A stretch of 64,000 nucleotides of DNA from Burkholderiales bacterium (GTDB lineage Bacteria > Pseudomonadota > Gammaproteobacteria > Burkholderiales > Burkholderiaceae_C). Where the stretch lies: assembly GCA_016213205.1 (NCBI GenBank), contig JACRAZ010000027.1, forward strand, positions 84,340 to 148,339, given 5' to 3'. Positions 9,618 through 18,188 of this stretch are shown here, in pieces (position 1 is the stretch's first letter; every line of letters begins with the position of its first letter). The notes beneath the pieces are model-generated. The model searched no databases and had not been told where the DNA came from. It was given only the letters and a program-made list of their open reading frames with translations. A program made the translations under genes and the position numbers.

Positions 9618-10379
9618 TCACTTGAACGTCGGCTTGCGCTTGGCGCGGAAGGCCGCCACGCCTTCCTTCACGTCGTCGGTCTGGAACAGGAACGGGAACG
9701 CGTCGATCGCGTAGCGCATGTCGTCGCCGCCGATGCCCTTGTTGTAGAACGACTTGGCCATCTGCAGCGCCATTTGCGGCTTGGCGGCCAGCTTCTCGGC
9801 GAAGGCCATCGCCTCGTCTATCAGCTTCTCGGGCGCCACCGTGCGCAGCGCGATGCCCAGCGCCACCGCCTCGGCGGCGGAGATCGGGTCGCCGAGCATG
9901 CTCATCTCCTTGGCCTTCGGCCGCCCGACGATCTGGTGCAGCCGCAGCAGCGCGAAGCCGGGCAGCAGGCCGAGCTGGATCTCGGGCACGCCGAATTTGG
10001 CGCGCTCCGAGGCGAGGATGAAGTCGCAGGCGATCGCCAGCTCGAAGCCGCCGCCGAAGGCGATGCCGTTGACCGCCGCGATCAGCGGCTTGCGGCAGCG
10101 CTCGGGCATCTCGAGCACCGGCAGCACGCCGGCGATGAAATCGCGCGCCTGCTCGGGCGTCTCGGGGAAGCTGCTGATGTCGGCGCCAGCGCAGAAGGCC
10201 TTGTCGCCGCGGCCGGTGAGGATGCCGACGCGAACATCGGGGTCGGCGTCGATCCTCGCCAGCCCCTCGGTCACGCCCTGGCGGATGCCCAGCGAGATGG
10301 CGTTGAGCTTGGTCGGCTCGTCCAGGGTGAGGACCGCGATGCGGCCCACTTTCTCGAATTCGACGCTGCCGATGCGCAT
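9618..10379 (-). CDS. Enoyl-CoA hydratase/isomerase (crotonase family)
   Basis: 253-aa crotonase. The oxyanion-hole segments KAFCAGADIS (residues 60-69) and NGIAFGGGFELA (near 104-115) are intact. Both catalytic glutamates of hydratases are at the expected places (GGGFELA and VPEIQLGLLPG). It hydrates or isomerises an enoyl-CoA in beta-oxidation. It is the first gene of the operon running down to 5361. Upstream (10494-10512) is the operator-like sequence shared with the third thiolase operon. Confidence 0.9.
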   Translation of the reverse strand: MRIGSVEFEKVGRIAVLTLDEPTKLNAISLGIRQGVTEGLARIDADPDVRVGILTGRGDKAFCAGADISSFPETPEQARDFIAGVLPVLEMPERCRKPLIAAVNGIAFGGGFELAIACDFILASERAKFGVPEIQLGLLPGFALLRLHQIVGRPKAKEMSMLGDPISAAEAVALGIALRTVAPEKLIDEAMAFAEKLAAKPQMALQMAKSFYNKGIGGDDMRYAIDAFPFLFQTDDVKEGVAAFRAKRKPTFK

Positions 10380-10493
10380 GCGATGCTCCCGCGTGGGCGG
10401 CGACGCTTGCGCCGCCTGACAGGCTGGCGCTGTACTCCATCGCCTTGGGACAAGAACGTGCCGCGCGGATGGTGCAGCACCCGGAATCGCAGG

Positions 10494-10512
10494 CTAACAA
10501 ACGTTTGGTTGT
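10494..10512. promoter_or_regulatory. Operator-like sequence, site 1 (shared 19-mer)
   Basis: ctaacaaacgtttggttgt, containing the palindrome caaacgtttg and outer arms aacaa/ttgtt. It lies 115 bases upstream of the crotonase start, in the gap between the SDR and crotonase genes. A sequence matching 16 of 19 bases lies upstream of the third thiolase operon at 17814-17832. Size and symmetry fit a TetR-family acyl-CoA-responsive repressor; no such regulator is encoded in the window. Confidence 0.6.
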
Positions 10513-10581
10513 TGGTCAATCCGCATCTGGCCTACGGCATCTGCACCACCCAACGGGTGGCGAGCGAGATGGCCGGTGCCG

Positions 10582-11274
10582 CTAACGCGCGACCCAGCCG
10601 CCGCTGACCGGGAACACCTGGCCGACGAAGCAGTTCGCAGCGTCGCTGCACAGGTGCGCGGCGAACCCGGCCGCCTCGCGCGCGCCGACCAGCCGGCCCA
10701 GCGGCACTTCGCGCTTCAGGCGCTCCTGGAAGCGCGGGTTGGCCTTCACGTCGGGCGGGAAGTAGGTGGGCGTGTCGACGAAGTTGAACGCCAGCGCATT
10801 GACCTGCACGCCGTGGCGCGCAACTTCGACGCCCACGGCCTGCGCCCAGGCGAGCTGCGCGCCCCGTGCGGCGCTGTAGGACGACGCGCGGTTCTGCCCG
10901 CGCAGGGCGGCCGCGCTGCCGAGCAGCACGATCTTGCCCGAGCGGCGCGCGATCATCTGCGGCAGCACCGCGCGCGCCAGCCTCGGCAGCGGGTCCACCA
11001 TCGCGGCGAAGGCCTCGCGCCACTCGGCGTCGCTGACCTCGGCGGCCAGCGTGCTGGCGGCCGGAATGCCCAGGTTGATCAGCAGCGCGTCGATGGTGCC
11101 GGCGTCGCACACGACGCGCTCGGCCACATCGGGGGCGTCCAGCCGTTCGTCGTTGGCGACAACTTCGGCGCCGCGCGCGGCCAGCACCTCGCACAGCACA
11201 GGGCCGACGAAGACTGTCGACTGGGTGACCAGCACGCGCCGGCCCTTCAGGCTTTCGGGTTCCACGGCATTCAT
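10582..11274 (-). CDS. SDR-family protein with degenerate active site
   Basis: 230-aa protein with the short-chain dehydrogenase fold (GRRVLVTQSTVFVGPVLCEVLAARGAEVVAND..., LINLG, LLGSAA, NALAFNFVDTP). Two signature elements are altered: the TGxxxGxG nucleotide-binding motif reads VTQSTVFVG, and the catalytic YxxxK reads YSAAR (Arg for Lys). A catalytic Ser is still plausible in LLGSAA. It may bind a cofactor weakly or have lost activity. The ATG at 11274 sits directly against GAGGAG; a GTG three codons later has better spacing. It overlaps the stop of the acyl-CoA synthetase frame by ATGA. Confidence 0.75.
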   Translation of the reverse strand: MNAVEPESLKGRRVLVTQSTVFVGPVLCEVLAARGAEVVANDERLDAPDVAERVVCDAGTIDALLINLGIPAASTLAAEVSDAEWREAFAAMVDPLPRLARAVLPQMIARRSGKIVLLGSAAALRGQNRASSYSAARGAQLAWAQAVGVEVARHGVQVNALAFNFVDTPTYFPPDVKANPRFQERLKREVPLGRLVGAREAAGFAAHLCSDAANCFVGQVFPVSGGWVAR

Positions 11275-12110
11275 CTCCTCGTTCGATCGGACACGGCAGT
11301 GGCTCGCGCTGCCTGATCGCATCTTCGCATTGTGCGACCGGCCGCCGGCACGGCCGCACCCGTGATGGTCTTGCCGACGAAGTCGCGGCAGGCCATTGCG
11401 GCGGGCGGCAAATCGTTGCCGCCGCCGCAAGCAGCGAGAAGGCCGCCCATCTGGAGCACCGCGAGGCCGGGCAGGTCGAACGCGCCGACGTGGTACAGCG
11501 GCCCGACGACGAGCAGTCGCTCGGCACCGTGCAGGCCGAGCACCGCGATGTGGTCGAGGCACTTCCAGTGGTAGTTGGCGTAGCTGTGGATCACGCCCTT
11601 GGGCCGGTCGGTGGTGCCCGACGTGTACATCAGCCGGAACAGATCCTCGGGCCGGCGCACGCAAGGCTCGACAACAGCCTCGGCGGACGGCCCGATGCGG
11701 CGGCTGTCGGACTGCGCCGCCTCGTCGACGACGGCAATGTTGCCGAAGACGCCCGCCAGCGCGCGCAGTTGGTCGTCGACCAGCAGCAGCTTCACGCCCG
11801 CATGGCCGACGATGTACGCCACCTCGTCGGCGCCCAGCCGGCAGTTGATCGGCAGTAGCACCGCGCCGAGGTGGCTCACCGCGAGCGAGATCTCGATGAA
11901 GGCGGCGCTGTTCTTCATCAGCAGCGCGACAATGTCACCTTCGCCGATGCCGCGTGCGCGCAGGCTGCCCGCTGTGGCCGCGACGCGCGCTGCGAGCTCG
12001 CCGTAGCTCACGCGCCGGTCGCGGTAAAGCAGCGCCAAGCGTCCGGGCTCGGCACGCGCCCAGCGGAGCACGGCGGCACTCAGATGACCAGCGTTTTCTC
12101 CGGTGCGCAA
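11271..12110 (-). pseudogene. AMP-forming acyl-CoA synthetase, truncated at both ends
   Basis: 279 codons covering only the N-terminal half of an acyl-CoA synthetase (adenylate-forming enzymes are usually 500-550 aa). The ATP-binding loop LMYTSGTTDRPKGVIHSYAN and VGPLYHVGAFDLPGLAVLQMGG are clear. The sequence then loses similarity, and the C-terminal adenylation and lid domains are missing. The first codon is TTG at 12110, next to the broken IS110 element, so the original start and promoter were probably lost. The enzyme would have activated a carboxylate to its CoA thioester for the surrounding pathway. Confidence 0.75.
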
Positions 12111-13488
12111 CTCTCAAGAAACAAATCTGAAGACGCGGCTCGTGCGGCCACCGTCGTCGGGTCGAGTTGGAAGCCCAGTGCGGCAGCGCGGCGCTTGAGT
12201 GCGGCGATGCTGCGCTGGCGCTGCTGATCTTCGTATCGCTGCTGGCCCTGATCGACGAACTGCTCGCCGCGGGTGAGCATGAAGTACACCATCCGCGCCA
12301 GCTTGTGTGCGGTGGCGGTGTTGGCGCGCGGCTTGTCCATGCGCCCGCTCAAGCGGCGGTAGAACGCACCGAGCGCAGAGTCGCTGCGCGACAGGCTCAT
12401 CGCGGCCATCTTCAGCGCCTGGCGCGCACGGTTGGCCGAACGCTTCGTGCCCGAGGACGGTACCTTGCCGCCACTGATCTTCGTGCCCGGGCAAAACCCC
12501 AGCCAGGAACAGAAGTGCTTGACGGTGGCGGAGCGGCTCACGTCCGGCCGATCTCCGTCAGCAGCTTCATCACCACCGTGACCCCGATCCCGTTGATGCG
12601 CGTGAGGTCCACACCCGCCCAGTTGGCCAGCGACTGGCGAACGTCGAACTCCACGCGCAATTTGCTGCCCGCCTTGGGCGCACGGCCCAGATCGACCTGG
12701 GCCCTGCTGCGCTCGCACAGCAGCGCCTGCAGCTTGGCGTCGCACTCGTGCAGGCGCCGGGCAATGTCGTCGTACATCGCCAGCGCCTGCCCGAGCACGA
12801 ACAGATGTTCGTCGCGCCAGTTGCCCGTCAGCGCCTTGGTGACATCGTCCGCGCTGGCCTTGACGCGGTTGGTACGGTGTCGCGCCAGCACCTTGGGGTC
12901 GCGCTCGCCAGCCACGATGGCGCGGATGATGGCTTGCCCTCTGGCGCCCATGACGTCACCCAGCACCTCGATGAGCTGGATATTCATCTGCACCAGCGCC
13001 TTCTGCATGCGCTGCACCCAGGTCGCCTGGTCCGTGATCTGCACCTCGCGCTGGCGCGCCACCGCACGCACCACGCAGACCTCGCCGTCCGGGCGCCAGG
13101 CCGCGCGCAGCAGCCCCAGGCTCATGAGCTTCTGCAGCCACTGACAGTCCTGCACGTCGCTCTTGCAGCCGGGCACGTACTTCATCTGCCGCGCGTCCAC
13201 CAGCCAGACCTTCAGCCCGCGCTGCTCCAGCACCTCGTACACCGGGATCCAGTACACCCCGGTGGACTCCAGCGCCACCGTGTCCACGCCCAGCGCGAGC
13301 AGCCAGTCGGCCAGCGCGTTCAGGTCATCGGTCATGGCGCCAGTCTCGCGCACCGGATCGCAGCCAGCCTGTTCGGCCAGATGCCGCGGCACCGCCACCC
13401 AGTGGCTCGATGCCCCGATGTCGATCCCCGCCGCGTTCGGGAACACCTCGTCGTCTCGCTTGCGCATTGCCATGGCTTGCTCCACCAT
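12080..13488 (-). pseudogene. IS110-family transposase, frameshifted
   Basis: The N-terminal part (13488 to 12538) has the DEDD RuvC-like domain start AAGIDIGASSHWVAVP, then ALESTGVYWIPVYE and KSDVQDCQWLQKL. It stops at LLTEIGRT. Homology continues at once in the next frame (SATVKHFCSWLGFCPGTKISGGK...ARMVYFMLTRGEQF). The break is at about 12545, where GGCCGGAC stands in place of an expected GGCACGGAC coding EIGTD, i.e. a single-base deletion. The C-terminal frame stays open to 12080 but the element probably ends near 12115. It is not expected to make active transposase. Confidence 0.85.
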
Positions 13489-13735
13489 CGTTGATGAACG
13501 GCAGCGCCATGGGAAGCGTCGAATTCGACTCGATCTCTCAAACGGGATGCGGCTCGCGCCGCTCGCCACTGTCGCCGACGATTCCCGGACCATGCTCAGC
13601 AATGGGCTCACCACGCGGCGTCCGACAACGTCGCGGGCTCGAACCAATGACGTGTCGGTCATCTCGGCGCTGCCGTTCGCCTTGTAGCGCATGGCCGTTT
13701 CTTCCCGAACGCCGGGCACATTCATGGGCTTGGGA
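12110..13735 (-). mobile_element. IS110-family insertion sequence, inactive
   Basis: An IS110-type element inserted between a truncated acyl-CoA synthetase (left) and a truncated acyl-CoA dehydrogenase (right). The ends cannot be fixed exactly because the family lacks normal terminal inverted repeats; limits are set by where the flanking genes lose homology. The stretch 13489-13735 upstream of the transposase is non-coding. In active IS110 elements the corresponding end encodes the bridge RNA, so a relic of such an RNA may lie here (inference from the family). Confidence 0.65.
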
Positions 13736-14485
13736 TGCTCGGTGGCGCGCGCCACCGCCTGCGCGGCCAAGAGCTTGCGGCGTTGGCCTCGCTGCCGTAG
13801 GGCAGGCCCATGTCGCAGTTCGTCGCCGCTTTGTGGTTGAGAAGCCGCGCCGCCTCGACCTCGACGTGGCACTGCGCGAGCGGGAGCTGCAGGCCCTGGT
13901 AGCTGGAGACGGGTTTGTCGCCGAACACCTTGCGCTCGTTGGCGTAGTTCACCGCGAGCCGGATCGCCAGCTCACCGGTGCCGGCCAGCGCCGCCGTCGT
14001 GACCATGCGCTCGGTGTTGAGCACGTCCAGCAGTTCGTGCCAGCCGCGGTGCAGTGTGGAAACGAGTTCGTCCGCGCGCTCGGACACGTCGTCGAAATGG
14101 ATGCTGCTCGACGCGAGCGTGCGGGTGCCCGCCTTGTCGATCGTGGCGTGCGTCACCCCCCCTTGCGCTCCACCTCGATCATGAACATCGACAGGCCATC
14201 ACTGCGCGACTTGCATTCCGAGAGCTTCTTCGTGCGCGCGACGACGAGCATCTTGGCCGCATCGGGAACGCCGGTAATCCAGATCTTGCGACCGTTGAGC
14301 CGCCAACCGTCGCCGTCGGTCTCGGCGAAGCTGCGCACCTCGAGCGTGTTGGTGTCGGCATCGGGCTCGGTCAGCGTCATGCAGCAGTTGATCTCGCCGG
14401 AGACAATCTTCGGCAGCAGCTCGGCCTTCACCGCCGGCGTGCCGAACTTCGAGAGCGCGACGCCGCCGAAGATCGGGTTGATCAT
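13735..14485 (-). pseudogene. Acyl-CoA dehydrogenase remnant with frameshifts
   Basis: Two overlapping frames encode the middle of an acyl-CoA dehydrogenase. 14485-14153 has FAD/substrate motifs MTLTEPDADTNT and KIWITGVPDAAKMLVVARTKK. 14156 onward continues with ATIDKAGTRTLASSSIHFDDV...VFGDKPVSSYQGLQLPLA. The break is in a run of seven G (complement, near 14155-14161) and is explained by loss of one G. A second one-base loss near 13785 separates GSEANAA from KLLAAQAVARATEH. The N-terminal ~90 residues and the C-terminus are missing, the latter at the IS110 boundary. Confidence 0.8.
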
Positions 14486-14535
14486 GAACAGTTGGCCTGC
14501 GGTGGCGCCGCCCCCGCAGGCCGCCAGCGTCTCGA

Positions 14536-14775
14536 TTCGTCGAGCTGCTGTCGGCCATGCCGCACGTCAAGGCCGGCAAGCTGCGCGCGCTCGCCGCTGC
14601 TGGCCTTCAGCGCTCGGCGGCAGCACCGGAGTACCCGACGCTGCACGAGTCCGGTGTGGCCGGATTCAACGGAAACTCCTGGCTTAGCCTCGTTGGCCGC
14701 GCCGGCACCCCGAGGCCCATCTTGGACAAGTTGGCCCAGGCCGTCACGCGCAGCCTGCAGGCCGACAGCATGTGA
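14536..14775 (+). pseudogene. TctC/Bug-family binding protein, C-terminal fragment
   Basis: The open frame FVELLSAMPHVKAGKLRALAAAG...YPTLHESGVAGFNGNSWLSLVGRAGTPRPILDKLAQAV corresponds to the C-terminal third of Bug-type tricarboxylate binding proteins (usually about 320 aa). The rest of the gene is absent. It is sandwiched between oppositely oriented acyl-CoA dehydrogenase and porin remnants, which shows that this stretch was assembled by deletions. Confidence 0.7.
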
Positions 14776-14789
14776 CATCGCGCCTGCGG

Positions 14790-15778
14790 TGGTCAGTCGC
14801 ACCAACACAGCCGACGACCGTCTGTTCCGGCTGAACTCGGATTCGGGCAGTTCGTCGCGCTTCGGCGTCATAGGCACGGAAGACCTCGGCGGCGGCCTGG
14901 CAGCCATCTTCAACTTGGAAGCTCCGCTCGACGCGAAGAACGGTTCGGTCCCTGGCGGCGCAGCGTCGGGGGCGTGTAACGTGGCTGCAGGCTGCGCTTC
15001 CGCCACCACGCCCGCGTTTTGGCGGCGCAACGCGTATGTCGGTCTCCGCGGAGGCTTCGGTGAAGTCACCTTCGGGCGCAACTACACCGCCGCGATCATC
15101 AAGCAGGCCGCGACGTTGAGCGCGACGCCCTCCGGCATCAACACCGGCATGGCGACAAACCTGGCGGCGCAGGGCCTCAGCAACGACTTCTGGAACAGCA
15201 ACCAGATCCGCTACGACAGCCCGAAGTTCGGCCCGATCGACTTCTCCGCACACGTCGCGCTCGGGGAAGGCGTGACGGGGCGCAATGTCGGCGGCAATAT
15301 CGGCTACAACGACGGACCGCTGGCCATCTCGCTGAGCTACCAGCGCGACGAGAACCTCGCCGGCAATGCGGTAAAGTGGATGATCCTGTCGGGCTCCTAC
15401 AACTTCGGTTCGTTCAAGGTCCATGTCGCGTTCGACGATGTCAACAACGACGAACGCGTCGTAGGCTTCCGAGACTCGAAGTTCTGGACCGTCGGCGCGA
15501 GTTTCAAGGCAACGCCGCTGCTGACTGTCGCTGCGCAGTACTGGAACCTCAAGGATTCCGCCTCTTCGAATTCGTCCAAGCAGGTGGTGCTGAACGCCGA
15601 CTACCTGCTGTCTCGCCGGACGGCGCTGTTCGCGATGCTCGGTCACGTGAACAACAAGGACATCGCGGTGCTGCCGCTCTGGAGTTCCGGCGTCACGGTC
15701 GCGAATGACAAGGTGTACGGCCTGGCGGCAGGGGTGCGCCACTCCTTCAAGGCCATCACGAACGATTTCCTAGGTTGA
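14790..15778 (+). pseudogene. Gram-negative general porin, 5'-truncated
   Basis: About 325 codons of a betaproteobacterial trimeric porin. FRLNSDSGSSSRFGVIGTEDLGGGLAAIFNLEAP and NAYVGLRGGFGEVTFGRNYT are typical, and the C-terminal strand ends in VRHSFKAITNDFLG. The signal peptide and first beta-strand are missing and no initiation site is visible, because the frame runs back into the TctC fragment. The C-terminus lacks the usual final Phe. A terminator follows immediately, so the 3' end is original. It cannot be exported as it stands. Confidence 0.75.
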
Positions 15779-15805
15779 TGGTCTCTTGACCGGCAACCCT
15801 TTCGG

Positions 15806-15836
15806 CGGCGGGACTCGCTCCCGCCGTCTTTCTTTT
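15806..15836 (+). terminator. Rho-independent terminator after the porin remnant
   Basis: Stem cggcggga/tcccgccg with loop ctcgc, followed by the T-rich run tctttctttt. It lies 28 bases after the porin stop. Confidence 0.85.
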
Positions 15837-15861
15837 CATCGCTCGACGCGTGCGGTTCGAG

Positions 15862-16137
15862 TCAAGACAGGGAACGCATCGACGTGTCGCCTACGATCCG
15901 GCTGTAGGCGCGCCCTAGCCTCTCGAGGATGCGCGCGAAGAGATAGTCCTGCCGGCACACATCGTCCAGCGCGTCGAGCTCGACTCGTCCATCGGGACCA
16001 CACGGAATTTGCAGCGCTCGATCCGGAAATGGCACGTCAATACGAAAGCGAATTTCCAGCAACTGCCGCGCGGGCTCGGTGACCCCGGACTGGAGTCCCG
16101 AAGCGTCGCCGCACATGCCGAGTGCACCAAGAGTCAT
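15862..16137 (-). CDS. Small protein of unknown function, coupled to DUF35 copy 3
   Basis: 91-aa frame starting at ATG 16137, which overlaps the DUF35 stop by ATGA; this coupling is the main reason to accept it. The sequence (LLEIRFRIDVPFPDRALQIPCGPDGRVELDALDDVCRQDYLFARILERLGRAYSRIVG) looks protein-like but no family is recognised. It could be an accessory subunit of the thiolase-like/DUF35 complex, or a remnant of a longer gene. No signal peptide or membrane segment is visible. Confidence 0.5.
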   Translation of the reverse strand: MTLGALGMCGDASGLQSGVTEPARQLLEIRFRIDVPFPDRALQIPCGPDGRVELDALDDVCRQDYLFARILERLGRAYSRIVGDTSMRSLS

Positions 16138-16565
16138 CGGTTCGCCCGCCGGAACCGCGGTAGTACGGTGCCCGAGCCGGCTGGTTCGCAGACCAGTTCG
16201 ACGGATGCGTCGAAGTCGATCGACATCGGGTCCGCATCGACCAGCGAACTGATCATGCGCGGCCCTTCTTCGAGCTCGACCAGCAGCACTGCATAGGGCG
16301 TTTCCTGCTTAAATGCCGGGCCCGGGGCCCGGTGCACCACGCTGAACGAGTGGACTTTTCCGCGACCGCTCGCGGGCTTGTGAACCAGCTGCGCGCCGAG
16401 GCACCGCCGGCAGACCGCCTGCTGGTACAACTGCACATGCCCGCAGCTACCGCAGTGCTGCAGCAGCAGCCGGCCTTCCTTCAAGGCGTCCCAGTAGGCT
16501 TGTGAGTCGGCGTCCGGCGTGGGCAGAGGCTTGATGTGGGCCTCACTAGGGTCAATGCGTCTCAC
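16134..16565 (-). CDS. DUF35 zinc-ribbon/OB-fold acyl-CoA-associated protein, copy 3
   Basis: 143-aa DUF35 protein. The start is taken as GTG 16565 because it overlaps the thiolase-like stop (GTGA). Zinc ribbon CGSCG...CRRCL near residues 42-58; OB-fold part GKVHSFSVVHRAPGPAFKQETPYAVLLVELEEGPRM. It is the coupled partner of thiolase-like copy 3, the same arrangement as the two pairs in the 5.4-9.3 kb operon. Confidence 0.85.
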   Translation of the reverse strand: MRRIDPSEAHIKPLPTPDADSQAYWDALKEGRLLLQHCGSCGHVQLYQQAVCRRCLGAQLVHKPASGRGKVHSFSVVHRAPGPAFKQETPYAVLLVELEEGPRMISSLVDADPMSIDFDASVELVCEPAGSGTVLPRFRRANR

Positions 16566-17761
16566 AGCGTGGCCTCCGTGCCGAGGATGGTGGTGGCCTG
16601 AGTGGCGAAGCCGGCGCCCAGGCTGTGCACAAGGCCGAGTTCGGCACCCGCCACCTGTCGCTCCCCGCAATGCCCGCGCAATTGCTCGACCACTTCCAGG
16701 AAGTGCAACAGGGAACCCGGCATGCCCGGGTGGGCAAACGACAGCAGACCGCCATGCGTATTGATCGGGATGCTCCCGCCGTAGGTGATCTGGCGGTCGT
16801 CGACGAAGCGGCCGCCCTCACCCTTCGGACAGAACCCCAGGTCCTCGAGCATCATCACCACTGTGCCGGTGAAGCAGTCGTACACACCGGCCACGTCGAT
16901 GTCGCGCGGGGCCACGCCTGCCATCGCGTACGCCCGCGCGCTGGACTGAACGGCGCCGGTCGTCGTCAACGACGGCATCAGGAAGATGTGCTCATGGGTG
17001 TAGCACTCGCCGCCGCCGAGGATGTAGACCGGCTTGCTTCGGCCCGCGGCAGCGCGGTCGGCGGCACTTACGACGAACGCCGCGGCGCCGTCGGAGATCA
17101 GCGAGCAATCGAGCTTGTGGTACGGCGTGGTCACCCAACCAGAGTTCAGCACGTCCTCGACCGTGATCGGCGTGGTCATCTGCGCGCCGGGCGTGCGCAT
17201 CGCATGCTCGCGGTGGATGACGGCGACCTTCGCGAACTGCTCGGACGTGGTGCCGAACTCCTTCATGTGACGGTGCGCCGTCATCGCGAAGGTGTTCGCG
17301 ACCGGGATTCCGAACGGCATCTCGTACTGCTGGTCGCGGCTCTCGGTCATCGAGCGCAGCGCCAAGTCGGGCGACAGCCCCGTCAGCAGGCTGTCGGCGC
17401 CGAGCACAAGTACGTTGTCGGCGAGGCCCGCTGCGATCGCCGCTGCGGCCATGTTGAACATCGTGGCCGCCGTCGCGCCCGACACCTGCAGCGTGTTCGA
17501 GAACGTCGGGGCGATGCCGAAGTACTCGCTAAAGGCCACGCTGAAGCGGTGGAACGGAGCCGCGAACGCGACGCTCGTCAGCACACCGTCGATGGCGCCG
17601 CGATCGAGGCCCGCATCGGCCAGTGCCGCCTGCGCGGCATCGGTCGCCAGTGCCATGACGCTGCGGCCCTCGACGCGGCCCACTGCCGATCGCCCCGCCC
17701 CCGTGATCGCGGCTCGTCCGCGCAAGCTTCGCATTGCTGACTTTGACTCACTTGAAGCCAT
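16562..17761 (-). CDS. Thiolase-superfamily protein (SCP-x/Ltp2-like), copy 3
   Basis: 399 aa from ATG 17761, chosen because CGGAGG (complement of 17771-17776) lies 9 bases upstream; an in-frame GTG 27 bases earlier is less likely. The nucleophile Cys position reads QVSGATAAT (Val), while the C-terminal NTHGGLLSFAHPGMPG keeps the His. It belongs with copies 1 and 2 but is diverged from both. The shared operator-like 19-mer lies 52 bases upstream, so it may be induced together with the crotonase operon. Confidence 0.83.
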   Translation of the reverse strand: MASSESKSAMRSLRGRAAITGAGRSAVGRVEGRSVMALATDAAQAALADAGLDRGAIDGVLTSVAFAAPFHRFSVAFSEYFGIAPTFSNTLQVSGATAATMFNMAAAAIAAGLADNVLVLGADSLLTGLSPDLALRSMTESRDQQYEMPFGIPVANTFAMTAHRHMKEFGTTSEQFAKVAVIHREHAMRTPGAQMTTPITVEDVLNSGWVTTPYHKLDCSLISDGAAAFVVSAADRAAAGRSKPVYILGGGECYTHEHIFLMPSLTTTGAVQSSARAYAMAGVAPRDIDVAGVYDCFTGTVVMMLEDLGFCPKGEGGRFVDDRQITYGGSIPINTHGGLLSFAHPGMPGSLLHFLEVVEQLRGHCGERQVAGAELGLVHSLGAGFATQATTILGTEATL

Positions 17762-17813
17762 GGCCGTCGACCTCCGTGCCTCCTGCACTGCCCGTTCGAA
17801 GGTATTCTAATAC

Positions 17814-17832
17814 CTAACAAGCGTTCGTTTGT
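17814..17832. promoter_or_regulatory. Operator-like sequence, site 2 (shared 19-mer)
   Basis: ctaacaagcgttcgtttgt, an imperfect palindrome (acaagcg/cgtttgt) that matches site 1 at 10494-10512 in 16 of 19 bases. It lies just upstream of thiolase-like copy 3. Conservation at two separate acyl-CoA operons marks it as a likely repressor-binding site rather than chance. Confidence 0.6.
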
Positions 17833-18188
17833 GTTTCTTGCGGGGACGAGGTGTCACGCCGTTCGCACGGCGCTCCGGGCCGAACGTCGATGGCCGACCG
17901 GCCTGCGATCCGGATGCTGGACACGGCGGGATGAGTGAGCCCGTCATCACCAACGTCGGCATCCGCAGCACGCTGCCGCTCAGGATCTGTCTGATCTGCA
18001 TCACGCCGATGCGGCTGGAGGCGGCGCTCGGCGTCTGCGTCGGCTGTGAGTTCCACGGTTTCATGGTCCGTCGCGGGGGGGCCGGAAAGGATTCCGCATA
18101 CGAGGTCTGCGCGCATGGGGCACGCGGCGTCACGCCCCGATCCTGAGCGCCTCTATCCCCTCACCCTCCACGGGGAACTCCGAAGGAC
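17833..18188. other. Intergenic stretch with no recognised gene
   Basis: About 350 bases between the site-2 operator and the aminotransferase remnant. Open frames exist on both strands, but none has a ribosome site, coupling or recognisable protein motif. It is probably decayed DNA of the same degraded region. Confidence 0.4.

Noticed and set aside
12538..12560. Programmed -1 frameshift in the IS110 transposase
   Set aside because: IS110 transposases are normally single frames. No slippery heptamer is seen, and one missing base restores the expected EIGTD sequence, so mutation is simpler.
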